Assembly: GCA_028691385.1 (NCBI GenBank)
Contig: JAQUZL010000046.1
Coordinates: 1-13,799, forward strand
Direction of reading: 5' to 3'
DNA: 13,799 bases
Source: Oscillospiraceae bacterium
GTDB taxonomy: Bacteria > Bacillota > Clostridia > Oscillospirales > Oscillospiraceae
A model generated the notes under the pieces. The model ran no database searches and was not told where the DNA came from. It saw only the letters and a program-made list of their open reading frames with translations. A program made the position numbers and the translations under genes. Shown piece after piece: positions 1-7,433 of the stretch (position 1 is its first letter; each line of letters starts with the position of its first letter).

Positions 1-880
1 CCCATTCGCCGCACTCGAGAGCGCACGCATTGATGATGGTCTGATACTTTTCGGGAATGCTTTCGTAAACATCCTGGGGCATGAACAGCCAGCGGGTTGC
101 GATGAGGTGGTTGGTCAGGGCAACCTGCTTCACCAGCTCATAGGGAGCGCCTGCGCCGGCCAGAGTGGAGGTGGAGCCTTCAAAGCCTTCGACAACGCCG
201 GAGCTGATGGCGGAGAGGCACTCGGTGAAGCTCATCGGAACTGCGGTAGCGCCCAGGCACTCCAGCGTCTTGGCAAACAGCGGAGAGGAGGTTGCGCGCA
301 GCTTAACACCGTTGAGATCGGCAGGGGCGTGGATGTCACGATTGGTGACAACACTGCGGAAGCCGAAGGTATAATGGGTATCCAGAACGTGGATATTTTC
401 CTCAGCGAGGCGCTCCTTGATCTTGGAAACATACTCGGATTCCATGACGTAGTTGTATTCTTCATCGCTGTTGTAGAGCATCGGGCCGACCAGAACAGCA
501 GCATCGCCGCAGTAGTCAGCGAACAGGGACGGCTCCTCAAGGCCGATCCAGTTTGCACCATGCACAGCCTGGTTGACCGAGTCGGCGTAGCAGTCAAGCT
601 CGTTTTGGCCATAGTAAGTAACGCTGATGTGACCCTCGGTGCGCTCATTCACCAGCTGAACGAACTTCTCGGAGGCTTTGTAGTTCCACTCGGTGGGCTG
701 GAATACGTTCGAGAACTTGAGGTCGAGGTGAAAATCGTCTGCCGGCTCGGCAGCGGTGGAGGATTCTGCTGCGGAAGCAGCAGGTGCGCTGGAGCCGGCA
801 GAGCCGCAGGCAGCCAGCGATGCACCGATCGCCATTGCACAGACAGCAGCGACAACTCTGCGGTAAGAAACGTTTCTCAT
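1..880 (-). CDS. dctP: TRAP transporter solute-binding lipoprotein, DctP family (3' end outside window)
   Basis: This is the extracytoplasmic receptor of a TRAP transporter. The family captures carboxylates or related acids and delivers them to a DctQ/DctM membrane pair. The 293 visible residues begin MRNVSYRR, with a hydrophobic signal and a lipobox LAAC (Cys25), so a membrane-anchored lipoprotein is expected. An Ala/Ser-rich linker (26-48) precedes the receptor fold. The segment GVKLRATSSP (191-200) carries the conserved family arginine (Arg195) that contacts the substrate carboxylate. The stretch around 213-240 (AVPMSFTE, then the GVVEGFEGS turn) is also typical. The ATG at 880 is preceded by AGAAGGAGAA at good spacing. 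DctP proteins are usually about 330 residues, so roughly 40 are missing past base 1. dctQ and dctM would be expected just beyond the window edge. The substrate cannot be read from the sequence. Confidence 0.93.
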   Translation of the reverse strand, partial: MRNVSYRRVVAAVCAMAIGASLAACGSAGSSAPAASAAESSTAAEPADDFHLDLKFSNVFQPTEWNYKASEKFVQLVNERTEGHISVTYYGQNELDCYADSVNQAVHGANWIGLEEPSLFADYCGDAAVLVGPMLYNSDEEYNYVMESEYVSKIKERLAEENIHVLDTHYTFGFRSVVTNRDIHAPADLNGVKLRATSSPLFAKTLECLGATAVPMSFTECLSAISSGVVEGFEGSTSTLAGAGAPYELVKQVALTNHLIATRWLFMPQDVYESIPEKYQTIINACALECGEW

Positions 881-996
881 GGTAATTCTCCTTCTCTATT
901 TGTTTTCCCATGCAGAACAGACTCGGTTGGAATCAACGCCTGCAGAGTAACCGATGTTCAGCCGCGGCTCGACGCAGCGAAGCCGCAGCGCCCGAT

Positions 997-1025
997 TTGA
1001 AAAAATCTGCCGCATCCTGTATAAT
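997..1025 (+). promoter_or_regulatory. Sigma-A type promoter of the ycxB-like gene
   Basis: TTGAAA at 997-1002 and TATAAT at 1020-1025 are separated by exactly 17 bp. The -10 box is perfect and the -35 differs from consensus at one position. The start codon lies 34 bp downstream of the -10 box. Confidence 0.8.
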
Positions 1026-1058
1026 GGCGGAAAGTTCAAATCATACAGGGAAAGGACA

Positions 1059-1640
1059 ATGCAAATGTATACGGTAGAAATGCACCACGATGAAAACAGC
1101 TTTACGGCTCTTTCCAAAATGCAGTACGATTTATTTTGCGGCAACAATAAGATTACGCGTTCGATTCTCAGCTTCGGAATCCTGATTTTTGCGGTGAGCC
1201 ATCTCAACGAATGGTGGGCCTACCTTTTGGTCATCTATGCGATTTATCTGACCTCCAGCACGAGGATGACCGCTACCCGCGCGGCTCGAAAGCTCAAAGA
1301 GCGGCTGGAAAAAAGCGGTATGTCCTACCCTGCCTCCCGGCTTCGCTTTGAAAACGATGCCCTGTATATTCTGGGACTGCCCGAGCGGGCGGAGGAAGAG
1401 GAAGCGGTGCTGCCCTATGGCAGCGTCAGCCGGATTGCGGAGGATGCGACGTATTTTTATGTATTTCGCGACAGCTATGGCGGCTATATGGTGCCGAAAG
1501 CGGCGCTGAAGGGGCAGGAGGATGTGTTTCGCTCATTCCTGGAACATAAGCTTCAAAAGACCTGCTATGCCGGTGCCAGCCCGCTTTCTCGCCTGGTTTC
1601 CCTGGTGCGAAGAAAGCGCGAATCGGGCGGCGGCCGGTGA
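1059..1640 (+). CDS. YcxB-like small membrane protein
   Basis: The protein has 193 residues and its biochemical role is unknown. An N-terminal cytoplasmic stretch (1-32) is followed by a hydrophobic hairpin, roughly residues 34-48 and 52-66. A basic helix comes next (RAARKLKERLEK), then a C-terminal domain with LPYGSVSRIAED and YFYVFRD. That layout, ending in a PK(A/S) motif (MVPKAAL, 144-150), is the YcxB-like (PF14317) pattern as I recall it. The ATG at 1059 is chosen because GGGAAAGGA sits just upstream and the promoter at 997-1025 lies directly before it. An in-frame ATG at 954 would lie upstream of that promoter, so it is not the start. The tail is Arg/Gly-rich (RRKRESGGGR). The gene is divergent from dctP and appears monocistronic. 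Confidence 0.8.
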   Translation: MQMYTVEMHHDENSFTALSKMQYDLFCGNNKITRSILSFGILIFAVSHLNEWWAYLLVIYAIYLTSSTRMTATRAARKLKERLEKSGMSYPASRLRFENDALYILGLPERAEEEEAVLPYGSVSRIAEDATYFYVFRDSYGGYMVPKAALKGQEDVFRSFLEHKLQKTCYAGASPLSRLVSLVRRKRESGGGR

Positions 1641-1713
1641 GGCTGTCCCAATCCGGGCAAGAGCAGGGCACAAGGGGCAAAGCGCTCTGTGCGCCTGCTG
1701 CGCCCGGCTGCTG

Positions 1714-1747
1714 AATTTTGCCTGCACCGCCTGCTCGCAGGAAAATT
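1714..1747. repeat. Near-perfect inverted repeat after the ycxB-like gene
   Basis: AATTTTGCCTGC and GCAGGAAAATT face each other across an 11-base loop, with one bulged G. On neither strand is the stem followed by a T-run, so it is not a standard terminator. It marks the change from GC-rich sequence to the AT-rich patch. The rest of 1641-1750 holds no gene I can support. Confidence 0.4.
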
Positions 1748-1750
1748 GTA

Positions 1751-1930
1751 TCACATACAGCAACCAATGACAAGAGATACTAACTTACGACTTCCATCTT
1801 CGTCCTCTACATACACATACTCGAATGCAACCAAAAACTCCAAGTGCGGCGTGATATCAGAACCAATCTCACCGTAGGAAAGACCTTTTTCATTTCTCAA
1901 AAACGAAAAAATATAGCTTATTAAGAGAAA
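1751..1930 (-). pseudogene. Unrecognised C-terminal protein fragment in the AT-rich patch
   Basis: The minus strand reads as a plausible protein tail (LSYGEIGSDITPHLEF, then VYVEDEDGSRKLVSL), ending at a TGA at 1751-1753. Codon choice and residue mix look coding, unlike the opposite strand. The frame is open back to 1990, but the part above about 1930 becomes hydrophobic and repetitive and overlaps the NACHT remnant on the other strand. I therefore take about 1930 as the likely break. There is no ribosome binding site or sensible start. I do not recognise the family. It could also be chance reading of AT-rich DNA. Confidence 0.3.
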
Positions 1931-1944
1931 GAGAAAAGGCACAC

Positions 1945-2370
1945 GATGTAACCACAACAGCAGCAGATTTTTTGTATGATCTCTGCTCAAATATGTGCTT
2001 AATGTACTTTGACAGCGGAAAATACCATTTTACACATCGCTCTTTTCAAGAATATTTTTGTGCGGTATATTTTTCAAAGCAAAAAGATAAAAACCGAAAA
2101 AGCATCGGAAATTTCCTTGAAAACAAGAGATCAAGAACCTATAGTGACAAAACCTTTAATATGCTGTATGACATGATTCCAGAAAAAATTGATGAATATA
2201 TCTTTGAGCCTTTTCTGAATGATTTGTTTCTCAAATGTGATGAGCGCGCTGACTATTGGACATTCCTTGAAATCATGTACCCAAGTATTAGCTACAAAAA
2301 AGGTGAAGTTGATGACTGGATATACAATGACCCACAATCGTATAATAATTTGCAAACTCAAGGTCAGTAA
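1945..2370 (+). pseudogene. C-terminal remnant of a NACHT-type NTPase
   Basis: The frame ends at a TAA at 2370 and contains KYHFTHRSFQEYFCAVYFSK. The core of this, F-x-HRSFQEYFxA, is the hallmark found behind the NTPase core in bacterial NACHT proteins. After it come a helical stretch with KTFNMLYDMI and a tail with DYWTFLEIMYPS. No Walker A, Walker B or N-terminal effector region exists in this frame or nearby. The frame stays open to 1855 but is convincing only from about 1945. The only usable start is a TTG at 1972 with no ribosome binding site. An intact protein would be several times longer, so this is a truncated relic. It is much more AT-rich than its neighbours, which suggests horizontal origin. 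NACHT proteins are often anti-phage sensors, but this piece cannot be active alone. Confidence 0.7.
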
Positions 2371-2385
2371 GTTCAAATTCGTGGT

Positions 2386-2590
2386 ATGAGCGCGAACAAA
2401 GTTCTGCAAAATAGTCTGCAAACGCTGATGCTTGAGGACGGCGCGCATAACGAGCAAGCCAATTTCAACAAGGGATATTATAAGTCGGAATACACCATCC
2501 ATGAACTTGCCACGCTGACCGCCGATGATTTGCAAAATATCAGCGAATCTTCATCGAACGATATTCTAAGTAAAATGGATGCATTTCATT
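2386..2590 (+). pseudogene. Unrecognised ORF fragment downstream of the NACHT remnant
   Basis: An open frame begins MSANKVLQNSLQ and includes GYYKSEYTIHELATLTADDL. The residue mix looks protein-like up to about MDAFHFCR near 2600. Beyond that it runs into GC-rich sequence and the terminator hairpin and stops looking like a protein. No ribosome binding site precedes the ATG. I do not recognise the family. It is best read as one more broken piece of the acquired patch, with low certainty that it was ever a separate gene. Confidence 0.25.
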
Positions 2591-2658
2591 TTTGCCGAGT
2601 TTGCAATCGTCAAGGTGGCTGTCAGCCGGACGCGCCGGAATGCAGGACGCAGCAAAGG

Positions 2659-2696
2659 AAAGGACGCGGCAGGGAACTGCCGCGTCCTTTTTATTT
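2659..2696. terminator. Strong intrinsic terminator, possibly bidirectional
   Basis: A perfect 14-bp stem (AAAGGACGCGGCAG with its complement) is closed by a GGAA tetraloop of GNRA type. TTTTTATTT follows on the plus strand. On the minus strand the stem is followed by the pyrimidine-rich CTTTCCTTTG, so it probably also ends the minus-strand operon whose last gene stops at 2736. Confidence 0.88.
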
Positions 2697-2735
2697 GAGG
2701 CGGGGCGCTGGTTGCGCGTTCCCGCAAATCGGGCG

Positions 2736-4649
2736 TTATCCGAACTGCCTGCCGCCGCCCTTGCCGCCGCCCATGGAGTTGCCGCTGCCATAAATAAGAT
2801 CGGTCAACGCAATCGGGACGGTTTCGGCGCCTGCGGTCAACATATAAGTGCTGCCGACCGCAAGCTCCGGCGCACTGATGAGCACGGACTGGTACTGCTT
2901 GGTGGGCGTGCAGGAGGCGAGCACGTTGCCGCTTGCGTCGGTGAGGGTGACGGTCGTTCCGGCTGCCTGGCTGGCGGACAGCGCATACAGTATTGCGCCC
3001 TGTGTCGAGCCGGAGGTGAAGTTCATGTCCATCCCGACAGCGCCGACCGCGATGACGATGCCGCCGGAGATTTCTGCGGTGGAGTCGTAGTCCAGCGCGC
3101 CGTCGCCGGCGCTGGTTGGGCCATAGACATAGGTCGTGCCGCCGGTTATGCGCAAGCTGCCATTGGAGTCAATGCCGTCGCCGGCAGCGTCCACCACCAG
3201 CGTGCCGCCGGAAATGAGCAGGCTGGCGGCAGCGTTCAGGCCGTCGTCGGAGGATGTCACGGAAATGTCGCCGCCGGAAATCACAATGTCCGTACCCTCA
3301 ATGCCTTCATAGCTCTTTTCGATGACGATGTCGCCGCCTTCGATGGTGAGGGCTGCATCGGCGTGCATGGCGTCGTCGCCGGAGCTGAGGACAAGTGAGC
3401 CGCCGGTGACGGTCAAATCACCGTTGCTGTGCACCGCGTCGTCAGCGGCGTCGATGGTGAATGTGCCGCCGGAAATCGCAATGGCGGCGGCCTTCAGACC
3501 CTTGGCGGAGGTTTCAATGGAATCGGAGGTTTCGGAGGCTTCGGTGGTTTCGGACGCGGTCTGGATGACCACTGCGTCCGAGACGGCCGCAGTCACCGTC
3601 GGCGCGACAGGAATGCCGTTTGCGGGCATGGTGGGGGCAGCGTCATCCGTAGCGGGCGCGAAGTCTGTCGGCATCTGGCCGCGACCCATTTTGTCCATGC
3701 CGCCCATGTTGCCCTTCATGCCGCCGCCCCAGCTGCCCCGATCGCCGCCGACATTGGTTTTGGCGATGGCGTTGGCGCTGCCGCCGCCGGAGGTCAGATC
3801 ATAGCTGCCGCCGAGCACGGTGAGCGTTGCGGATGCGCTGATGGCGTCGCCGGTTACCTCCATGGTGAACGCGCCGTCGGCGATGTAGACGAAGCCGCGG
3901 CTGGCGTCGTCGGCGTTTTCGGCGTGGATGCCATCTTTCCCGGCGGTGATGGTAAAGACGCCACCTGCAATGCGGACAGAGTCCTTGCCGCTCAGACCGT
4001 GCGAGGCGGCAGTGACGGTATAGTCGCCGCCGACGATTTTGAGATCGTCCTTGCTCACGACGCCGTGGCCGGTTTCGGAGCGGATGGTCAGGCTGCCGCT
4101 GCCGTTCATCGTCAAATCGCATTTGGAGAAGATCGCACCGTCAATGTTGCTGTCATCCATCGGGACGAACGCGCCGGTGGAGGACAGACTGCTTTCCGAG
4201 CCGTCGGGCAGCGTTAAAAATACCTTGTCGGCTGTCTTGCAATAGATGGCGGCGCTGGCGTCACAGGTGATGGCGGCATCTAAGAGCACCAGCTGCACCT
4301 TGTCGGCGGCGTCGGCGTCCACGATGATCTGGCCGTTCAGCGAGCCGGTGAGCAGATAGGCGCCCGCCTGACTGATGGTGACCGTGCTGCCGCTGATTGA
4401 TACCCCGCCGCCGTCGGCGGACGCAGTTTCCCCGGAGAGGGTAATGGTCACATAGTCGGAATAGCCCACCTCATAGTCGCGATCGGAGAACATCGCCTCG
4501 TCAGTGGCCGAAAGCATGTTTACGGCGGCGTCGGAATCGGTGGAAGTGGCGGGTTCTGCTGATTCGGTGGGGATCGCGGCAGTCTCTCCGCAGGCGGCAA
4601 GGGTCAGACACATGGCTGCAATCAGCAGCAGGGCTAGCAGTTTTTTCAT
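2736..4649 (-). CDS. Cthe_2159-type beta-helix (carbohydrate-binding domain) lipoprotein
   Basis: The protein has 637 residues and begins MKKLLALLLIAAMCLTLAAC, a signal peptide with lipobox LAAC (Cys20). Two blocks of short repeats (about 80-287 and 389-535) follow the pattern of a parallel beta-helix. Each turn ends in segments such as SGGTFTIDAADDAVHSNG, rich in Gly and in paired Asp residues suited to calcium binding. The blocks are split by a linker (about 288-388) that is first Gly/Met-rich and then Ser/Thr/Glu-rich. The end is Gly-rich (MGGGKGGGRQFG). This matches the Cthe_2159 carbohydrate-binding family (PF14262), whose founder binds plant polysaccharides. The substrate here is unknown. 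The ATG at 4649 is chosen over an in-frame ATG at 4706 because it starts the signal peptide, has TTGGGAG upstream and lies 17 bp after the stop of the DUF4956 gene. It is the last gene of the VTC operon. Confidence 0.9.
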   Translation of the reverse strand: MKKLLALLLIAAMCLTLAACGETAAIPTESAEPATSTDSDAAVNMLSATDEAMFSDRDYEVGYSDYVTITLSGETASADGGGVSISGSTVTISQAGAYLLTGSLNGQIIVDADAADKVQLVLLDAAITCDASAAIYCKTADKVFLTLPDGSESSLSSTGAFVPMDDSNIDGAIFSKCDLTMNGSGSLTIRSETGHGVVSKDDLKIVGGDYTVTAASHGLSGKDSVRIAGGVFTITAGKDGIHAENADDASRGFVYIADGAFTMEVTGDAISASATLTVLGGSYDLTSGGGSANAIAKTNVGGDRGSWGGGMKGNMGGMDKMGRGQMPTDFAPATDDAAPTMPANGIPVAPTVTAAVSDAVVIQTASETTEASETSDSIETSAKGLKAAAIAISGGTFTIDAADDAVHSNGDLTVTGGSLVLSSGDDAMHADAALTIEGGDIVIEKSYEGIEGTDIVISGGDISVTSSDDGLNAAASLLISGGTLVVDAAGDGIDSNGSLRITGGTTYVYGPTSAGDGALDYDSTAEISGGIVIAVGAVGMDMNFTSGSTQGAILYALSASQAAGTTVTLTDASGNVLASCTPTKQYQSVLISAPELAVGSTYMLTAGAETVPIALTDLIYGSGNSMGGGKGGGRQFG

Positions 4650-4666
4650 AAAATCAGGCTCCCAAC

Positions 4667-5359
4667 TTACAAATCGCGGCTGTCGGCAACCTGAACCGAG
4701 GAGCATATTTCCAGATTTCCGTTGCGGCAGCGCAGATCGTCGATGAATTTTTTTTCGGATGCTTCGGGTTTTAGAAGGATGTCATAGGTCAGCCGGTTCA
4801 GGCTGCCGAGGTTTGTGGTCTTGACGCGCAGAAGCTTGGCCTGAACCGTGTACTGGGCAAACAGATCGTCAAACACACTGCTGTAGTCCAACGCCTCGGG
4901 CATGGTGATGGACAGCGTCTTGTGCAGGCCTGCATTTTTCGGTTCGCCGAAGTCCAGCTTGGTATACAGCAGCAAAACAAGGCACATGATCACGGCGAAC
5001 AGTGCCGCGAAGCCGGGGTAGCCCATGCCGCAGGCAAGGCCGATGGCCATGGCGAGAAAAATGACGCCGATTTCCCTGGCGGTGCCCGGCGCGGAGCGGA
5101 AGCGTACCAGAGAGAACGTGCCTGCCACCGCAACGCCTGCGCCAAGACTGCCGCTGACCATCATGATGATGACGCTCACGATGGCGGGCAGGGTGGCTAA
5201 GGTGACAAGGAAGCTCTTGGTATAGACTGTTTTATAGGTATAGACCACGGCAATCAGCAGGCCGAGGAGCAGCGCGCTGCCCATTGCGGCGCAGAAGCCG
5301 CCGGTTGTGATCGACACGACCGAATTGGAAAAAAGTCCGGTAAATAAGGAATTAAGCAC
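4667..5359 (-). CDS. DUF4956 multi-pass membrane protein
   Basis: From a GTG start this is 230 residues. Hydrophobic segments lie at about 21-41, 50-69, 72-82, 97-112 and 115-132, followed by a soluble C-terminal domain (about 140-230). The signature GTFSLVRFRSAPGTAREI (80-97) is highly conserved in DUF4956 (PF16316). No reaction is known. The family is repeatedly encoded beside VTC-type polymerases, which suggests a shared membrane process. The start at 5359 is preferred: GGAG at 5368-5371 is 8 bp upstream, the protein then begins at the usual VLNSLF position, and GTGCTTAA overlaps the stop of the VTC gene, implying translational coupling. An ATG at 5389 is the alternative (240 residues) but has no good ribosome binding site. 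Confidence 0.88.
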   Translation of the reverse strand: MLNSLFTGLFSNSVVSITTGGFCAAMGSALLLGLLIAVVYTYKTVYTKSFLVTLATLPAIVSVIIMMVSGSLGAGVAVAGTFSLVRFRSAPGTAREIGVIFLAMAIGLACGMGYPGFAALFAVIMCLVLLLYTKLDFGEPKNAGLHKTLSITMPEALDYSSVFDDLFAQYTVQAKLLRVKTTNLGSLNRLTYDILLKPEASEKKFIDDLRCRNGNLEICSSVQVADSRDL

Positions 5360-6074
5360 AGGAAACACTCCGTTTTCTATCAATTTCATTTTTGGTAATC
5401 ATGCCGTAGGCACGGCCGTATTTGGAGAAGGAGGTCTGGCGAATCTGAAGCGCGTGCAGCAGCTCCACCAGCCACATGGGAATGGACGCGCCGACCTTGA
5501 TTTCAAGCAGCGATTCGTCGCGCTGCAGAATCGGGCAGCCGCCCGGCTCCCGCGTCAGATCGACCTGCGCGGTGCGGAAGGAAATGTTCTGATCAAAGGT
5601 CATGCGCAGCGCGGGATCGTCCTTGCAGAAAAACGCGTCGCGGTCATAGCTGAGATACACCGCCGGGACGAGGGTTTGGTAGAAGTCGCGGCAGTAGGCA
5701 ATCTCGCGTCCGATCTGGCTGTCCTCGGGCAGGGCGGCCTGTCCGGCCAGAAAGGCCATGGCGGCGTCCAGCGGAAGACGGATGCGCCGCTTGTAGACGA
5801 TTCCGTCGAACTTTTTCTTCAGCTCCAGAAACACCGGCGCGTCCTTGTCACACTGCCGGTAGCTGCGCAGACGCAGCTTTTCCTTGTAGGCAGGCTTTTC
5901 CAGCGAAGCCCGGATGAGTCGGTAGTCCGGCGTATCAAAATAAATATTGCGAATGGTGCTGTGACCAAAGGCGTCGGGCACCATCCGGGTGGACAGGGCA
6001 CGCTCCAGCGCGGCGCGCTGCGGGGCGCTAATGCGGTATTTTACTTCATGTCGTTCAAAAATTGAGTTGCTCAT
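5352..6074 (-). CDS. VTC-domain polyphosphate polymerase-like protein
   Basis: The protein has 240 residues and consists of a VTC domain (PF09359) with no SPX domain. In the yeast homologue Vtc4 this tunnel fold makes polyphosphate from ATP. The expected basic and acidic tunnel residues are present: ERHEVKYRIS (7-16), RNIYFDTPDY (42-51), KEKLRLRSY (64-72), ELKKK (84-88), YKRR (94-97), LSYDRDAF (141-148), LLEIKV (189-194) and SKYGRAYGM (217-225). The fold therefore looks complete and catalytically plausible. The ATG at 6074 has AAAGGAG 8 bp upstream; an ATG at 6092 lies before that site and is less likely. It is the first gene of the operon with DUF4956 and the beta-helix lipoprotein. Polyphosphate synthesis in this bacterium is inferred from the fold only. 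Confidence 0.9.
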   Translation of the reverse strand: MSNSIFERHEVKYRISAPQRAALERALSTRMVPDAFGHSTIRNIYFDTPDYRLIRASLEKPAYKEKLRLRSYRQCDKDAPVFLELKKKFDGIVYKRRIRLPLDAAMAFLAGQAALPEDSQIGREIAYCRDFYQTLVPAVYLSYDRDAFFCKDDPALRMTFDQNISFRTAQVDLTREPGGCPILQRDESLLEIKVGASIPMWLVELLHALQIRQTSFSKYGRAYGMITKNEIDRKRSVSCA

Positions 6075-6104
6075 AAGTCCGGCTCCTTTCATTTGGATGA
6101 TCGC

Positions 6105-6136
6105 ATCATACAGGACGAACTTAAGATAGACTTAAG
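6105..6136 (-). promoter_or_regulatory. VTC operon promoter with tandem response-regulator boxes
   Basis: Reading the minus strand, CTTAAG (6131-6136) and CTTAAG (6120-6125) are direct repeats 11 bp apart (N5 spacer). Nine bp further is TATGAT (6105-6110), a good -10 box. No -35 hexamer is visible; the boxes occupy that position, as in activator-dependent promoters. Tandem YTTAAG-N5-YTTAAG sites are typical of PmrA/QseB-like OmpR-family regulators. Confidence 0.72.
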
Positions 6137-6156
6137 GTGATTTGGAACAAAATTTT

Positions 6157-6181
6157 AGCCCCGCCGGTTTCCGGCGGGGCT
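6157..6181 (-). terminator. Terminator after the histidine kinase gene
   Basis: An 11-bp perfect GC-rich stem (AGCCCCGCCGG and complement) has a 3-base loop. On the minus strand it is followed by TAAAATTTTGTT, a weak U-tract. It begins 5 bp after the kinase stop codon and lies between the two-component genes and the VTC promoter, separating the two units. Confidence 0.8.
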
Positions 6182-6186
6182 GTTTA

Positions 6187-7433
6187 TTATAGCTGCACGG
6201 TGATTTTGAGGGTCTGGCCGTCGGCGCTGTCGGCAGCGATTTTTCCGCCGTGGGCGGTGACGATGGCCTGCGCCATGGAAAGACCGATGCCGTAGCCACT
6301 TTTTTCGCTGCTGCGCGACGCGTCGCCCCGGTAGAACCGGTCAAACAGCTGCGGCAGGTCGCCGCGCCGGAGATTGTCGGCGGCGTTCTCGCTGGAGAGT
6401 GTGATTTTTTTGCCCTTGCGACGGAGGCTGATGCGGATTTCGCTGCGGGGCAGCGCGTATTTGACCGCGTTATCCGCCAAAATCGAGCACAGCTGGCACA
6501 GCGCCTGTTCGTTGCCGTGGATATGGATGTCCGGCGTGATGGTGCAGGTCAGCTTCAAGCCGTTGTTCTCGGCCATCAGCTCGAACACAGCCAGCGTTTG
6601 CGCGGCGGCCTCTGAAAAATCAAAGTCCTCCATCATAAGCGCGGTGCTGCCCTCGTCCATCCGCGCCAGCGACATCAGATTCTGTGTCAGCCCCGTCAGC
6701 CTGACAATCTGGCTGCGGATTCCCTGCGTCCATTTGTTCTCGCCCTGCTCAAGCTCCAGCACCTCGGCGCAGGAATCAATGATGGACAGCGGCGTCTTGA
6801 TCTCGTGGCTTGCGTTGGTGATAAACTGTTTCTGCTTTTCATAGCTTTCCGCAACCGGGCGGACAGCGCGCCGCGAGAGCACCAGCACCAGCAAAAACAC
6901 GGCCAGGATTGCGCAGAAGGACACCAGCAGCGAGCGTGCCAGAAAGCTGCGCACCGCGTTAAGACTGCGGGTGCAGTCAAGGAAAATATACCGCACGCCG
7001 TTGTCAAAATCCTGCGCCAGATACTGATAGTACCCGGAAAAGCCGGCGGTCTTGCCTGCCGCCTGCAGCTGCTGTGCAAGCGCCACCGCGTCGCCGGTGG
7101 AAACGGCGGCAATCTTGCCGGTGTTGACGGACACCCGCGTGCCGTCCTCGCGGAGTACCACCGAGAAATAACGCGTTTCATACGGCGTTTCCGCCGATAG
7201 ATTCTTGTGCCGGAGGGAAGCTCCGACGTGCCGGCGCTTTGCGACGCGTCGTTCATGCGGCTTGTGTCCGGGAATGCGCCGCCGTTATCCGTCAGCAGCT
7301 GCAGCACCGCCGTGGATTCGGACACGGCCTGCCGGTAGTTGGCAATGTTGATGACGCCCATCAGAACGGCCAGCACCGCGATGACCGAGCACATGGTGAT
7401 GAGAATGAATTTCCTGCGGAGCTTCGCAATCAT
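6187..7433 (-). pseudogene. Sensor histidine kinase with one frameshift
   Basis: This is the membrane kinase partner of the adjacent response regulator. The frame from ATG 7433 gives a first membrane segment (about 9-30) and part of an extracytoplasmic domain up to ELPSGT near 7210. The sense then jumps to another frame: KNLSAETPYETRYFSVVLRE. That frame continues through a second membrane segment, the H box (NASHEIKTPLS), the N box (ILADNAVKYALP), LFDRFYRGD and the G2 box GYGIGLSMAQAIV, to the TAA at 6187. The 1247-bp length equals a whole number of codons minus one base, fitting a single-base deletion at about 7207-7225. The first G box is not the classic DxGxG, as in some Firmicute kinases. 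The start overlaps the regulator stop (ATGA). If the shift is real, only a GTG at 7161 could start a shortened kinase lacking the first membrane segment. A sequencing error is equally possible. Confidence 0.85.

Noticed and set aside
964..986. GCGGCT/AGCCGC hairpin between dctP and the ycxB-like gene
   Set aside because: The stem is only 6 bp and has no T-run on either strand. It lies just upstream of the ycxB promoter, and nothing shows a function.
3429..4217. Plus-strand Gly/Ala/His-rich frame opposite the beta-helix gene
   Set aside because: It is the antisense of repetitive GC-rich codons in the lipoprotein gene and has no start signal or recognisable domain.
7161..7433. Programmed ribosomal frameshift in the histidine kinase
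   Set aside because: No slippery heptamer or downstream pseudoknot is evident near 7210, and histidine kinases are not known to use recoding.
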